Assembly (NCBI GenBank): GCA_009711615.1
Contig: VENI01000006.1
Location: forward strand, 124,001 to 188,000
Direction: 5' to 3'
DNA length: 64,000 bases
DNA from: Bacillota bacterium
GTDB taxonomy: Bacteria > Bacillota > Desulfotomaculia > Desulfotomaculales > Desulfohalotomaculaceae
In this document: positions 54,430-62,684 of the stretch, one piece after another
Numbering within the stretch: position 1 is the stretch's first letter
Layout of the letters: every line of letters starts with the position of its first letter
Notes under the pieces: model-generated
Database searches by the model: none
What the model was told of the DNA's origin: nothing
Seen by the model: the letters and a program-made list of their open reading frames with translations, nothing else
Program-made: the position numbers and the translations under genes

Positions 54430-55407
54430 TTAATGCGCCCTCCTTTGCATGTTCTTTCTCATTAGGTCCTTTTGCGAAACTGTTTCATCGCGAATTTCTC
54501 TGCCAGTAAGATGTAAGAATACATCATTTAGCGTTGGTCGCCTTAAGTTGACGCTTTTAATTGGAATATCAAACTGCTTGATAAAATCAACCAAGAACTC
54601 GCTCCCCTTGTTTACCCGGAAACTAAGATGATCATTTTCAATGTCGTTTACTTCGGTTTGATAATTTTCCTTTATTAATGTTTTTGCGGCTGAATTGTCT
54701 TCTGTAGAAACTTCAACAATATCTCCACCTACTTTTGATTTTAGCTTTTCCGGCGTGTCCAGTGCAATTAGTTTGCCATGATCCATCACTGCAACGCGAT
54801 CACAAATTTCAGCTTCGTCCATGTAGTGTGTTGTCAGGAAAATAGTAATACCAGCTTTTTCCTTTAACTTTAATATGTATTCCCAAACATGGGCCCTTGT
54901 CTGAGGATCTAAACCAACTGTGGGTTCATCTAAGAATAAAACCTTTGGATAGTGGAGGAGGCCTCGGGCAATTTCCAGCCTTCGTTTCATACCACCTGAA
55001 AAAGTTTCTACTATATTTGACCGCTTTTCGGTTAAATCTACTACTTGTAGAACCTCTTGAATACGCTCGTCCCTTATTTTCCTTTCTATACCATAAAACT
55101 TACAATGCAACATTAAGTTCTCATTAGCTGTTAACTTTTCATCCAGAGTAGATTCTTGAAAAATCAAACCTATACTAGCACGGACCTTGTTTTTCTCATT
55201 AACGTTGTCATACCCATTAATTTTTGCAGTTCCCTCTGACGGTTTTATAATTGTAGACAGCATATTTATTGTAGTGCTTTTTCCAGCACCGTTCGGGCCA
55301 AGAAATCCAAAGATTTCTCCCTCTTTTACAATTAAGTCGACCCCTTTTACAGCTTCAAAATCTTTATAGCGTTTTTTCAACCCCGATACTTCTATAATAT
55401 TACTCAT
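54430..55407 (-). CDS. ABC exporter ATPase (DrrA-like)
   Basis: 325 residues. Walker A GPNGAGKST (about 37-45), Q-loop GLIFQESTLDEKL, signature FSGGMKRRLEIARG, Walker B KVLFLDEPTVGLDP and the switch histidine in FLTTHYMDEAE. A C-terminal DUF4162-like extension (about 220-325) is typical of the daunorubicin-resistance group. AGGAGAGG precedes the ATG. It drives the permease encoded downstream. Confidence 0.93.
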   Translation of the reverse strand: MSNIIEVSGLKKRYKDFEAVKGVDLIVKEGEIFGFLGPNGAGKSTTINMLSTIIKPSEGTAKINGYDNVNEKNKVRASIGLIFQESTLDEKLTANENLMLHCKFYGIERKIRDERIQEVLQVVDLTEKRSNIVETFSGGMKRRLEIARGLLHYPKVLFLDEPTVGLDPQTRAHVWEYILKLKEKAGITIFLTTHYMDEAEICDRVAVMDHGKLIALDTPEKLKSKVGGDIVEVSTEDNSAAKTLIKENYQTEVNDIENDHLSFRVNKGSEFLVDFIKQFDIPIKSVNLRRPTLNDVFLHLTGREIRDETVSQKDLMRKNMQRRAH

Positions 55408-55527
55408 CTAAATACCTCTCCTAGGACAATCTTATTCCTTAAATGTTACACTTCTAACATTCATAATGTATACCTCCTGAAGATATAACTATTGCCTATA
55501 GTTCCCTAATGGTATTATTACATTCTT

Positions 55528-55620
55528 ATTTTTTGGCCATGGAAATCTTTCGTGTGAACAAAGAGTTCTTGATATGCTTTAGCCTGGTAGGATCTACTTG
55601 ACGTTGAGCATGACAGTAGA
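55528..55620 (-). pseudogene. Degraded third copy of the small secreted protein gene
   Basis: On the minus strand the stretch aligns with the middle of the two DUF2680-like genes: GGCCATGGAAATCT (plus 55535-55548) equals their ..FHGQNG.. coding end, and GCTTTAGCCTGGTAGGATC corresponds to GCTTGAGCCTGGTTAGGGTC. Several indels break the frame, and neither start nor tail is left. Confidence 0.6.
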
Positions 55621-55798
55621 AGAAAGGATTATTTATCTACGCATGGGGGATCAATATTAGAATTCAAAACTTTATTAAAGGATTTTATAAAAAACTGTTG
55701 AAAAATTAATGATGATAGCCTAAAAATTAGAATTGTCTAGTAATTATTTATAAATAGTTTAAAAAATTTCTTGCATTTAATAAGGGTGTTAAAAAGTT
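55621..55798. other. Leader region of the GGDEF gene
   Basis: AT-rich, no gene; only the AAGGGTGTT ribosome binding site near 55781 is clear. Confidence 0.4.
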
Positions 55799-57307
55799 AT
55801 GAAAAATTTTAGATATATATTCGTGCTTAGCATAATAATCATTGTATATTTCATTTTACTATCTGTTTTTTATGGTAATTACAAAAATGCAGTTGAAATA
55901 ATTAAATCTGAGTATAATGCTAAGCACAAATTAGTAGAGAAAAGTGTATATAATACTATTAAATATGCCGACACAATTCTTCAAGTAACGGAAAAGAAAC
56001 AAAATGATGAAATGGAAAAGAAGTCCCTTGTTCTTATAAACAAATATTCTAAAGAACCTGATGTGATGGCATGGAATTTACGGGAATTGAAAAGCAAAAT
56101 TGGTGATTATGATATTTACATTATTAACGAAGACCTTAAAGTAATTAGAACAACCTTTAAAGAGGATCTGGGCTTAGACTTTAGTAAATTTCCTGCCTTT
56201 TCCAAACTTCTCAAAAGCCGATTGCAAGGAAACTCTTTTGTAGCAGATCGGTTGGATCTTTCCACTAACACGGGCAAGTTAATGAAATATAGTTATACTC
56301 CAACACCGGATCACAAATACATTTTTGAATTAAGCATTAACATAGATGAAAGATTTCCAATTCTAAGTAATATAGACGTTTTCTCGGTTGCAAATCAGTT
56401 AGCGAATCAGTATCCGTCGGTAGAAAATATTTTTGTCTATAAAACTCACTTTAATAAAAAAGGTATCTTAAAAATATCAAAAGCCAAGCCTTTCTACAGC
56501 GTAGTTATGGATGATAAAAAGACAGCACAAATTAAAAAGGCCATGGGATCAGGAAAAATACAATTAGACAATTCATCAGAAAATTCATTTACTCATAAAT
56601 ACATCCCCTATGTGGTGAATACAAAGGATGGGGAGTTCAGGTGGTGGAACTCTTATGTAATTGAAGTGGTTTATAACAATCTGGTTCTTGAGGAAATAAA
56701 TGAGCAAAAGAATATTTTTTGGAAAAATATAGCACTAATAACATCGGTTTACTTTACATTTGCTTTTTTAATACTTTACCTGCTTTTTAAATCTGAACAT
56801 ATGGCATACCATGATCCACTTACGAACTTGCCAAATAGAAAATTGTTTGAGAAGTCTATAAAACAAGCAATAGTAGATGCTAAAAAAGGTGATTTTGGAT
56901 TAGCACTATTATTTGTTGACCTTAACAATTTTAAGGTGATTAATGACACATATGGTCATGAGGTAGGAGATGCTGTATTAAAAGAAGTTTCCGAAAGGTT
57001 AAAGGTGAATTTAAGTAAAAATGATATCATTTCCAGATTGGGTGGAGATGAATTTACCATTTTGCTCTCTGACATTAAGTCGGAAGATAATATTACCGAA
57101 GTAGCCAGCATGTTAAATAATATTTTCAAAGCCCCGATAAAGGTATGCAACCATGAATTATTGATAGAACTTAGCATTGGAATCAGTTGTTATCCTAAAG
57201 ATGGCGAGATTTCCGAAAGCTTAATGAAGAAAGCTGATATAGCTATGTACCATGCTAAGAATCAACAACTGGACTATGTGATGTATTATGATGAGTTAAA
57301 GATGTAG
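55799..57307 (+). CDS. Membrane-bound diguanylate cyclase (GGDEF)
   Basis: 502 residues. Membrane helix at about 5-25, an extracellular sensor domain of about 270 residues (Cache-like, not further assigned), a second helix at about 302-322 (IALITSVYFTFAFLILYLLF), and a GGDEF domain (about 335-495) with DPLTNLPNRKLF, FVDLNNFKVINDTYGH and the active-site RLGGDEFTILL. It makes c-di-GMP from GTP. The inhibitory RxxD site five residues before GGDEF is changed to S-K-N-D (R lost), so product feedback is probably absent. Confidence 0.92.
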   Translation: MKNFRYIFVLSIIIIVYFILLSVFYGNYKNAVEIIKSEYNAKHKLVEKSVYNTIKYADTILQVTEKKQNDEMEKKSLVLINKYSKEPDVMAWNLRELKSKIGDYDIYIINEDLKVIRTTFKEDLGLDFSKFPAFSKLLKSRLQGNSFVADRLDLSTNTGKLMKYSYTPTPDHKYIFELSINIDERFPILSNIDVFSVANQLANQYPSVENIFVYKTHFNKKGILKISKAKPFYSVVMDDKKTAQIKKAMGSGKIQLDNSSENSFTHKYIPYVVNTKDGEFRWWNSYVIEVVYNNLVLEEINEQKNIFWKNIALITSVYFTFAFLILYLLFKSEHMAYHDPLTNLPNRKLFEKSIKQAIVDAKKGDFGLALLFVDLNNFKVINDTYGHEVGDAVLKEVSERLKVNLSKNDIISRLGGDEFTILLSDIKSEDNITEVASMLNNIFKAPIKVCNHELLIELSIGISCYPKDGEISESLMKKADIAMYHAKNQQLDYVMYYDELKM

Positions 57308-57369
57308 GTTTAAAACTAATGAAATTATAGTAAACATATAAACAATATCAAAAGAGAGGAAGTTCTGCA

Positions 57370-58392
57370 ATGAAAGCATTAGTCTATTCTAATCCTAAAG
57401 AATTCAGTGTTACGGAACTTGATGTTCCCAAGTGCGGGGAAAACCAAGTTATTATTAAAGTAAAAGTTTGCGGTATTTGTAAAACAGACGTCCATATACA
57501 TAATGGCCAGTTTATTTCAAAGTTTCCCTTAACTCCGGGGCATGAGTTTACAGGTGTAGTAGAAGAAGTGGGGGCTAAGGTTGCGGCATTTAAAAAGGGC
57601 GATAGAGTGGTTGCAGATAATACAGTATTATGTGGAGAGTGTTATTACTGTAGAAGAAATCAACCCTTATATTGTGAGAACTTCCATTCCCTTGGTGTAA
57701 CAGGCCCCGGGGGATTTGCAGAATATGTTGTAGTAAATCATGATAAAGTATTTAAGATCAGTGATCACCTAAGCTTTGATCAAGCAGCATTTACTGAACC
57801 TACAGCCTGTGCAGTTCATGGCATGGACATGATTGATATTCAGAATGGTGACAACGTTCTGATGTTTGGTGCTGGCCCCACAGGAATAATTTTAGCCCAA
57901 TTATTAAAGTATGGCGGTGCGGGTAATTTAGTTGTTGCTGCCCCATCTAAATTTAAGTTGGATATACTTGAAGACCTTGGCATTGCCCAAACAGTTCAAA
58001 TTGACAGAAATGATGGGAGCATTCATGAAAAAAAGATTAAGGGTATGTTTCCAAAAGGGTTTGACGTTATTATTGATGCAACAGGAGCATCTTCTGTAAC
58101 AGAATCATGCTTCAAATACGCAAAAAAGGGTTCCAAAATTGTAATCTATGGTGTTTGTGATGAATCTGACAAAATCCGGGTTAGCCCATATGAAGTATTC
58201 GCTAACGAATATAAAATTATAGGATCCTTTGCACAGACACATTGTTTTGACAGGGCTATTAATGCACTTGAAACTGGCATAGTAAAAGTTGACAACCTCA
58301 TTTCGCATAGGTTTAGCCTTAATGAGTATGCAAAAGGCTTGGATACAGTAATTTCAGGCAAACAGAGTATTAAGGTGCTAATAAATCCTTAA
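57370..58392 (+). CDS. Zinc-dependent medium-chain alcohol/polyol dehydrogenase
   Basis: 340 residues. GroES-like domain with catalytic zinc ligands in CGICKTDVHIHNG and GHEFTG, and structural zinc cysteines in CGECYYCRRNQPLYC. The NAD(P)-binding domain has GAGPTGIILAQLLKYGGAGNLVV. The group contains sorbitol, threonine and related dehydrogenases; the GHEFTGVV.. and structural-zinc pattern do not settle the substrate. GAGAGGAAG precedes the ATG. A separate unit ending in a bidirectional terminator. Confidence 0.88.
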   Translation: MKALVYSNPKEFSVTELDVPKCGENQVIIKVKVCGICKTDVHIHNGQFISKFPLTPGHEFTGVVEEVGAKVAAFKKGDRVVADNTVLCGECYYCRRNQPLYCENFHSLGVTGPGGFAEYVVVNHDKVFKISDHLSFDQAAFTEPTACAVHGMDMIDIQNGDNVLMFGAGPTGIILAQLLKYGGAGNLVVAAPSKFKLDILEDLGIAQTVQIDRNDGSIHEKKIKGMFPKGFDVIIDATGASSVTESCFKYAKKGSKIVIYGVCDESDKIRVSPYEVFANEYKIIGSFAQTHCFDRAINALETGIVKVDNLISHRFSLNEYAKGLDTVISGKQSIKVLINP

Positions 58393-58461
58393 CCTAAGAG
58401 TTATTCCTGAAAAAATGATTAACTATATTGATAATATATTTAATGGATCATTGTAATAAAG

Positions 58462-58505
58462 AACAAAAGTCCTGGGTGTGCAACCCAAGACTTTTGTTCG
58501 TGTTT
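58462..58505. terminator. Bidirectional terminator
   Basis: AACAAAAGTCCTGGGT (58462-58477) pairs with ACCCAAGACTTTTGTT (58483-58498), one mismatch, T-run following on the plus strand. Between convergent genes. Confidence 0.8.
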
Positions 58506-58512
58506 TTTTATT

Positions 58513-58833
58513 TTAGTAACCCATCATGCTACCGTAACCATAATTGTCACCATTAGTGCTATAACCGCCATAACCGCCCATCATGCTACCCATTGGGCCA
58601 AAGCCGTTCTGGCCATGGAAATCTCTCATGTAATCAAAATGTCCTTGCCATGCTTGAGCCTGGTTAGGGTCAATTTGATTGTTTTCTACAGCTTGGCCTA
58701 ACCATTGATCATGCCAGTCAAACATTTGATTGTACCAGCTGTTGTCTACAGAATTAGCAGCAAAGGCACTAGGTATTACTGTTCCTACAACTAATAAAGC
58801 AACCATTCCAAGCAATATAAATCTTTTTTTCAT
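58513..58833 (-). CDS. Small secreted DUF2680-like protein, copy 2
   Basis: 106 residues, about 80% identical to copy 1 by eye in the signal peptide and core (NSVDNSWYNQMFDWHDQWLGQAV, then NNQIDPNQAQAWQGHFDYMR); the Gly/Tyr/Met tail is longer (..GGYGGYSTNGDNYGYGSMMGY). Its upstream sequence is also nearly the same as that of copy 1, including GCCCTATATTTGATAAATTTC on the minus strand, so promoter and gene were duplicated together. Function unknown. Confidence 0.8.
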   Translation of the reverse strand: MKKRFILLGMVALLVVGTVIPSAFAANSVDNSWYNQMFDWHDQWLGQAVENNQIDPNQAQAWQGHFDYMRDFHGQNGFGPMGSMMGGYGGYSTNGDNYGYGSMMGY

Positions 58834-59014
58834 TTAATATCAACCTCCGTTTGATTTGTTAGGTTAATTATAGTAAAGAAATTTATCAAATATAGGGCAA
58901 AAGTAGTACGGTTTTGTCACGTTTTGGTATTATCCGTGACTTAAATAATAAAAGAATGAAACATTTTATCCTCTTAGATAGTCTTATATTTAGATTAGTT
59001 TGGAGGGGTTATTT

Positions 59015-59920
59015 TTGAGAAAGACCAATTTAGGGATAGTTGTTTTAGTTATTCTGTTAATAAGTAATGTTATTATTTTACAGCAGATTAATGGTGTAAA
59101 AGAAGATATCCAACATTTACGGGGGGATATTAACTCTACCAGGTCTTGGGTCCAAAATAGTGTTAACGGCGTGACCAATAGTGTTAGAAATATGGTTAGT
59201 GATATTGAAAAGGAAAAACGCTGGATTACCCCGGTAGAGGTTTCTTTAGGAGAAAAGAATCGAAATAAACAGGAAGTAAACTTGAGTTGGCAAATTAAGG
59301 ACTATACTCAAGGTAGTGAGGTATATTTTTACTATCGGAATACAAATAGTGATACATTTCAAAAGATATCGGCTAAAAATATTGCAGGTAGTACCTTCGC
59401 GGTTGATATTGAATTAGCTTTAGATTTAAAACCGGAAATCCGCATAAACAAAGAATATCCTAGTGAGATATCAACCAATGAAAAAGCAATTAAGGCGGAG
59501 AGAATCAAAGAAGAGAAATTTAAGGAAGCAAAAATGAGAGCTCTGTCCTCTTACAGCTATGAATATTATGTTGAAGTACATACTGGAGATAATATTAGAG
59601 CCAGTGAACAAAAGAGATTAAATCTAGAAAAATTAAAGTATATAGAATTTTCAAGAGTTCAAGTTAATATTACTTATGTAGATGAAGCCAAATATAGTTT
59701 TACTGTATATGAAGAAATGTATGGTACTAGCAGTAATAAATTGGAAAAGATATTTATTAAAGGTATAGATAGTAATGGGAATTCTTTTAAAGAGCAATTT
59801 GCCCCACGGGACAAAACTGTTTTTACTAAAACTATTGATTTAGGGGCTAGCCCTCAGAGGGCAGAACTAATTTTAGAGTATGATACTGGAAAAATAATAA
59901 GTGAAGAGGTTGATCTTTAA
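59015..59920 (+). CDS. Membrane-anchored hypothetical protein
   Basis: 301 residues from TTG 59015, chosen because GGAGGGG (59003-59009) precedes it; the TTG at 59000 would lie before the ribosome binding site. One N-terminal membrane helix (about 7-23, VVLVILLISNVIILQQI), then a short coiled coil (VKEDIQHLRGDINSTRSWVQ) and a beta-rich extracellular domain of about 220 residues. No catalytic motif that I recognise. Isolated unit with a terminator at 59957. Confidence 0.65.
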   Translation: MRKTNLGIVVLVILLISNVIILQQINGVKEDIQHLRGDINSTRSWVQNSVNGVTNSVRNMVSDIEKEKRWITPVEVSLGEKNRNKQEVNLSWQIKDYTQGSEVYFYYRNTNSDTFQKISAKNIAGSTFAVDIELALDLKPEIRINKEYPSEISTNEKAIKAERIKEEKFKEAKMRALSSYSYEYYVEVHTGDNIRASEQKRLNLEKLKYIEFSRVQVNITYVDEAKYSFTVYEEMYGTSSNKLEKIFIKGIDSNGNSFKEQFAPRDKTVFTKTIDLGASPQRAELILEYDTGKIISEEVDL

Positions 59921-59956
59921 TACCGTGTAAATATTAAAATGAAGTTATTCTTTTAA

Positions 59957-60008
59957 GGTGCACCCCAAATATTAGACACGACTCTAATATTTGCAGGTGC
60001 ACTTTTTT
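59957..60008 (+). terminator. Long-stem terminator
   Basis: GGTGCACC / GGTGCAC outer stem and CAAATATTAG / CTAATATTTG inner stem, then TTTTTT. Follows the membrane-anchored protein gene. Confidence 0.8.
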
Positions 60009-60066
60009 ATATTTGGATCTTAATTGTTACACTTTGATTCAACTTCCAAATTAATTAGCTAATAAC

Positions 60067-60103
60067 TTAAAATTTTTTTGTAATAATTACAAAAAAATTT
60101 TAA
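60067..60103. repeat. 37-bp AT-rich perfect palindrome
   Basis: Eighteen base pairs on each side of position 60085 (TTAAAATTTTTTTGTAAT and complement), upstream of the YheO-like regulator gene. Could form a cruciform, a terminator or an operator. Confidence 0.6.
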
Positions 60104-60149
60104 TAAGTACTATACAAAAATTGAGTATTGTCATATAATATACAAAAAT

Positions 60150-60169
60150 AATGTCGAACATACGACATT
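60150..60169 (+). promoter_or_regulatory. Inverted repeat with Spo0A-box-like site
   Basis: AATGTCG (60150-60156) and CGACATT (60163-60169) flank AACATA; TGTCGAA (60152-60158) matches the Spo0A box. It lies 39-58 bp before the regulator gene start. Same half-sites occur at 8101-8130. Confidence 0.45.
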
Positions 60170-60207
60170 TATCGACGTTACCATTCTAAAGTATGGGGGG
60201 TGATGGT

Positions 60208-60885
60208 ATGGACGAACCCAGTAAGGTTCATCCCAGATTGCAATTACTAATTCCAGTGGCGGAAGGATTAGTGCAAACCTTTGGTAAAAGTTGTGAAGTT
60301 GCAATTCATGACTTACGTGTGCCAGAGAACTCATTAGTTTTTGTGGCGGGAACAGTCACTAGTCGTAAAATTGGTGCTCCTGTTACAAATATAGTGCTAG
60401 AGAGTTTGAGAAAATACGGTAATTCATGTCAAGATTTAATAGGGTATAAGAATGTTACAAAGGATGGTCGCATACTTAAGTCATCAACAATATTTGTTAG
60501 AGATGATGATGAAAAAATTATTGGTTGTTTATGTATTAACTATAATATCTCAGAGCTAATAGTTCATAAAAACCATATGGAACAATTCATGGCTTTTGGG
60601 GAAAAATTTAAAAGCTGTGAGACCAGCGAATTCTTTGCTTCTGATATCACCGAAGTATTGGAAAACATGATAGAACAGGTTATTTCAAAGGCTGGTGCAC
60701 CGGCATCGTCGATGCAGAAAGATGAGAAAATTGATGTTGTTCTGGAACTAGACAGCAAAGGTGTATTCCTTATTAAAGGGGCAGTGGACAAGGTAGCTGC
60801 CATGTTAGGTGTTTCAAGGTATACAATATACAATTACTTAGAGGAAGGCCGGTCAAACCGGGCTAACAATAAACTAACTGACTAG
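60208..60885 (+). CDS. YheO-like PAS / helix-turn-helix transcription regulator
   Basis: 225 residues from ATG 60208, favoured over 60193 because GGGGGGTGAT precedes it. The PAS_6/YheO-like sensor domain (about 10-125: LIPVAEGLVQTFGKSCEVAIHDL, then RILKSSTIFVRDDDEKIIGCLCINYN) is followed by a linker and a C-terminal HTH_22 (about 175-215: LDSKGVFLIKGAVDKVAAML, then GVSRYTIYNYLEEGR). E. coli DauR/YheO relatives regulate amino-acid use. It is the first gene of a cluster with ridA, a threonine synthase-like gene and a symporter, which it may control. Confidence 0.88.
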   Translation: MDEPSKVHPRLQLLIPVAEGLVQTFGKSCEVAIHDLRVPENSLVFVAGTVTSRKIGAPVTNIVLESLRKYGNSCQDLIGYKNVTKDGRILKSSTIFVRDDDEKIIGCLCINYNISELIVHKNHMEQFMAFGEKFKSCETSEFFASDITEVLENMIEQVISKAGAPASSMQKDEKIDVVLELDSKGVFLIKGAVDKVAAMLGVSRYTIYNYLEEGRSNRANNKLTD

Positions 60886-60905
60886 AAAAACTGGAGGCGT
60901 ATTAA

Positions 60906-61289
60906 ATGAACAAAGTTATCATTCAAACAGATAAGGCACCTGCAGCAATTGGTCCTTATTCCCAAGCAGTAAAAGTTGGCAATTTAATGTATGTGTCTGG
61001 TCAAATCCCAATTGACCCAACTACAGGGAATATAGTGGAAGGTGATGTACAAACTCAGACAAAACAATGCATGAACAACCTAAAAGCAATTTGTGAGGAA
61101 GTTGGTGCAACACTAAAAGACGTTGTTAAAACATCAATCTTTGTTAAAGATATGAATCAATTTGCTAAAGTAAATGAAACATATGGTGAATTTTTTACAG
61201 AAGAACCGCCGGCCCGTGCATGTGTAGAAGTATCTTGCTTACCTAAAAACGTATCAGTAGAAATTGAAGCAGTAGTTCTAGTTAGATAA
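60906..61289 (+). CDS. ridA: RidA family enamine/imine deaminase
   Basis: 127 residues, full length. Conserved YjgF/RidA motifs: KAPAAIGPYSQAVKVGN, MYVSGQIPIDPTTG (substrate pocket), QTKQCMNNLKAICEEVGA, and the C-terminal ARACVEVSCLPKNVSVEIEAVV with the key arginine and glutamate. It hydrolyses reactive 2-aminoacrylate and related enamines released by PLP enzymes, giving 2-ketoacids and ammonia. GGAGGCG precedes the ATG. Sitting between a regulator and a PLP enzyme fits that role directly. Confidence 0.95.
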   Translation: MNKVIIQTDKAPAAIGPYSQAVKVGNLMYVSGQIPIDPTTGNIVEGDVQTQTKQCMNNLKAICEEVGATLKDVVKTSIFVKDMNQFAKVNETYGEFFTEEPPARACVEVSCLPKNVSVEIEAVVLVR

Positions 61290-61315
61290 TAAATCATATA
61301 AGGAGTGAAGACATA

Positions 61316-62524
61316 ATGAGTTACGTAACACACCTAGAATGTGCAAGATGTGGTAAGCATTTCAATAGTGAAGAAGTACAGCAGTTATGTGAATGTGGTG
61401 GTCCATTGGTAGTTCAATATGACCTAGAAAGTGTTAAAAGTAATTTTCACAAAGAAGATTTAAAAGACCGTGAACCTTCTTTATGGCGTTATTGGGAGTT
61501 GCTACCCCTAAAGAATAAAAAGAACTTAGTTTCACTGGGTGAAGGTATGACCCCAATGATAAAGATGGAAAAGGCTGGTCCAGATATTGGCTTAAGTAAC
61601 CTCTACCTAAAAGACGAAGGTATTATTCCTTCTGGTACTTTTAAATCTAGAGGTGCTACTGTAGGAGTTTCCAGAGCAAAAGAACTAGGCATCAAAACTC
61701 TTGCTATGCCAACTAATGGTAATGCCGGTGCTTCATGGTCAACTTATGGCGCAAGGGCAGGAATCAAATCTGTTATTGTAATGCCAGAAGATGCTCCAGA
61801 AATTACCCGCAATGAATGTGCTATTACCGGTGCAGATTTGTATCTAGTTGATGGACTAATAAGTGATGCTGGAAAAATTGTTGCCCGGGCAGTTAAAAAT
61901 TATGGTTGGTTTGATGTATCTACTCTAAAAGAGCCATACCGAATTGAAGGTAAAAAGACCATGGGACTTGAAATTGCCGAGCAGTTTAATTGGGAAGTAC
62001 CAGATGTTATTCTGTACCCAACTGGTGGTGGCGTAGGAATCATTGGAATTTATAAGGCACTGAAAGAGCTGCAGGCTATTGGTTGGATTGGTGAAAAAAT
62101 GCCCCGGTTAGTTGCTGTACAAGCTACTGGTTGTGCTCCAATTGTTAAAGCATGGCAAGAGAAGAAAACCGAGTCTGAATTCTGGAACGATGCTTCAACC
62201 TGTGCTTTTGGTATCACTGTTCCTAAGGCTTTGGGTGACTTCATGGTGCTAGATGCTATTTATAAAACTGATGGTTGTGCTATTGCTATTAGTGATGATG
62301 ACTTGCTGCAGGCACAAGCTGAACTGGCAGCAAAGGAGGGAGCATTTATCTGTCCTGAAGGCGCATCACTTTACTCTGCAGCCAAGCAGTTAAAGAAGGA
62401 GGGGTGGTTGAAAGAAGACGAAAAAGTAGTGCTTTTAAACACGGGAACCGGATTAAAGTACCCAGAAACAGTAAATGTAAAAATTCCTGTATTACAGCCT
62501 GATGAAGATATTCCGAAAGCTTAG
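61316..62524 (+). CDS. thrC: Threonine synthase (PLP-dependent)
   Basis: 402 residues. N-terminal zinc-ribbon-like LECARCGKHFNSEEVQQLCECGG, then the PLP fold: lysine in SGTFKSRGATVGVSRAKEL (Schiff base), the substrate/cofactor loops PTNGNAGASWSTYGARAG and YPTGGGVGIIGIYKAL, and the C-terminal NTGTGLKYPE. Known reaction: O-phosphohomoserine to threonine. This short zinc-ribbon type also includes enzymes acting on threonine or serine derivatives, and the ridA/regulator/symporter context is more like catabolism than biosynthesis (no hom or thrB here). GGAGTG precedes the ATG. Confidence 0.88.
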   Translation: MSYVTHLECARCGKHFNSEEVQQLCECGGPLVVQYDLESVKSNFHKEDLKDREPSLWRYWELLPLKNKKNLVSLGEGMTPMIKMEKAGPDIGLSNLYLKDEGIIPSGTFKSRGATVGVSRAKELGIKTLAMPTNGNAGASWSTYGARAGIKSVIVMPEDAPEITRNECAITGADLYLVDGLISDAGKIVARAVKNYGWFDVSTLKEPYRIEGKKTMGLEIAEQFNWEVPDVILYPTGGGVGIIGIYKALKELQAIGWIGEKMPRLVAVQATGCAPIVKAWQEKKTESEFWNDASTCAFGITVPKALGDFMVLDAIYKTDGCAIAISDDDLLQAQAELAAKEGAFICPEGASLYSAAKQLKKEGWLKEDEKVVLLNTGTGLKYPETVNVKIPVLQPDEDIPKA

Positions 62525-62536
62525 CTAAAAGAATAA

Positions 62537-62560
62537 CCCGGCAAGTGGCAGCTTGCCGGG
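62537..62560 (+). terminator. Hairpin after thrC
   Basis: CCCGGCAAG (62537-62545) pairs with CTTGCCGGG (62552-62560) around TGGCAG. No T-run, so it may be an attenuator between thrC and the symporter gene. Confidence 0.55.
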
Positions 62561-62684
62561 CAAGACTAAAAAACAAAAGACAATATTATTATGATACTAC
62601 AAAACAAGATCTGTTAGCAATATTTGTTAAAAAATCTTAATGTTCCCCCAACCATTTACCCAAAAAAAGATTGGAGGAAGAAAA

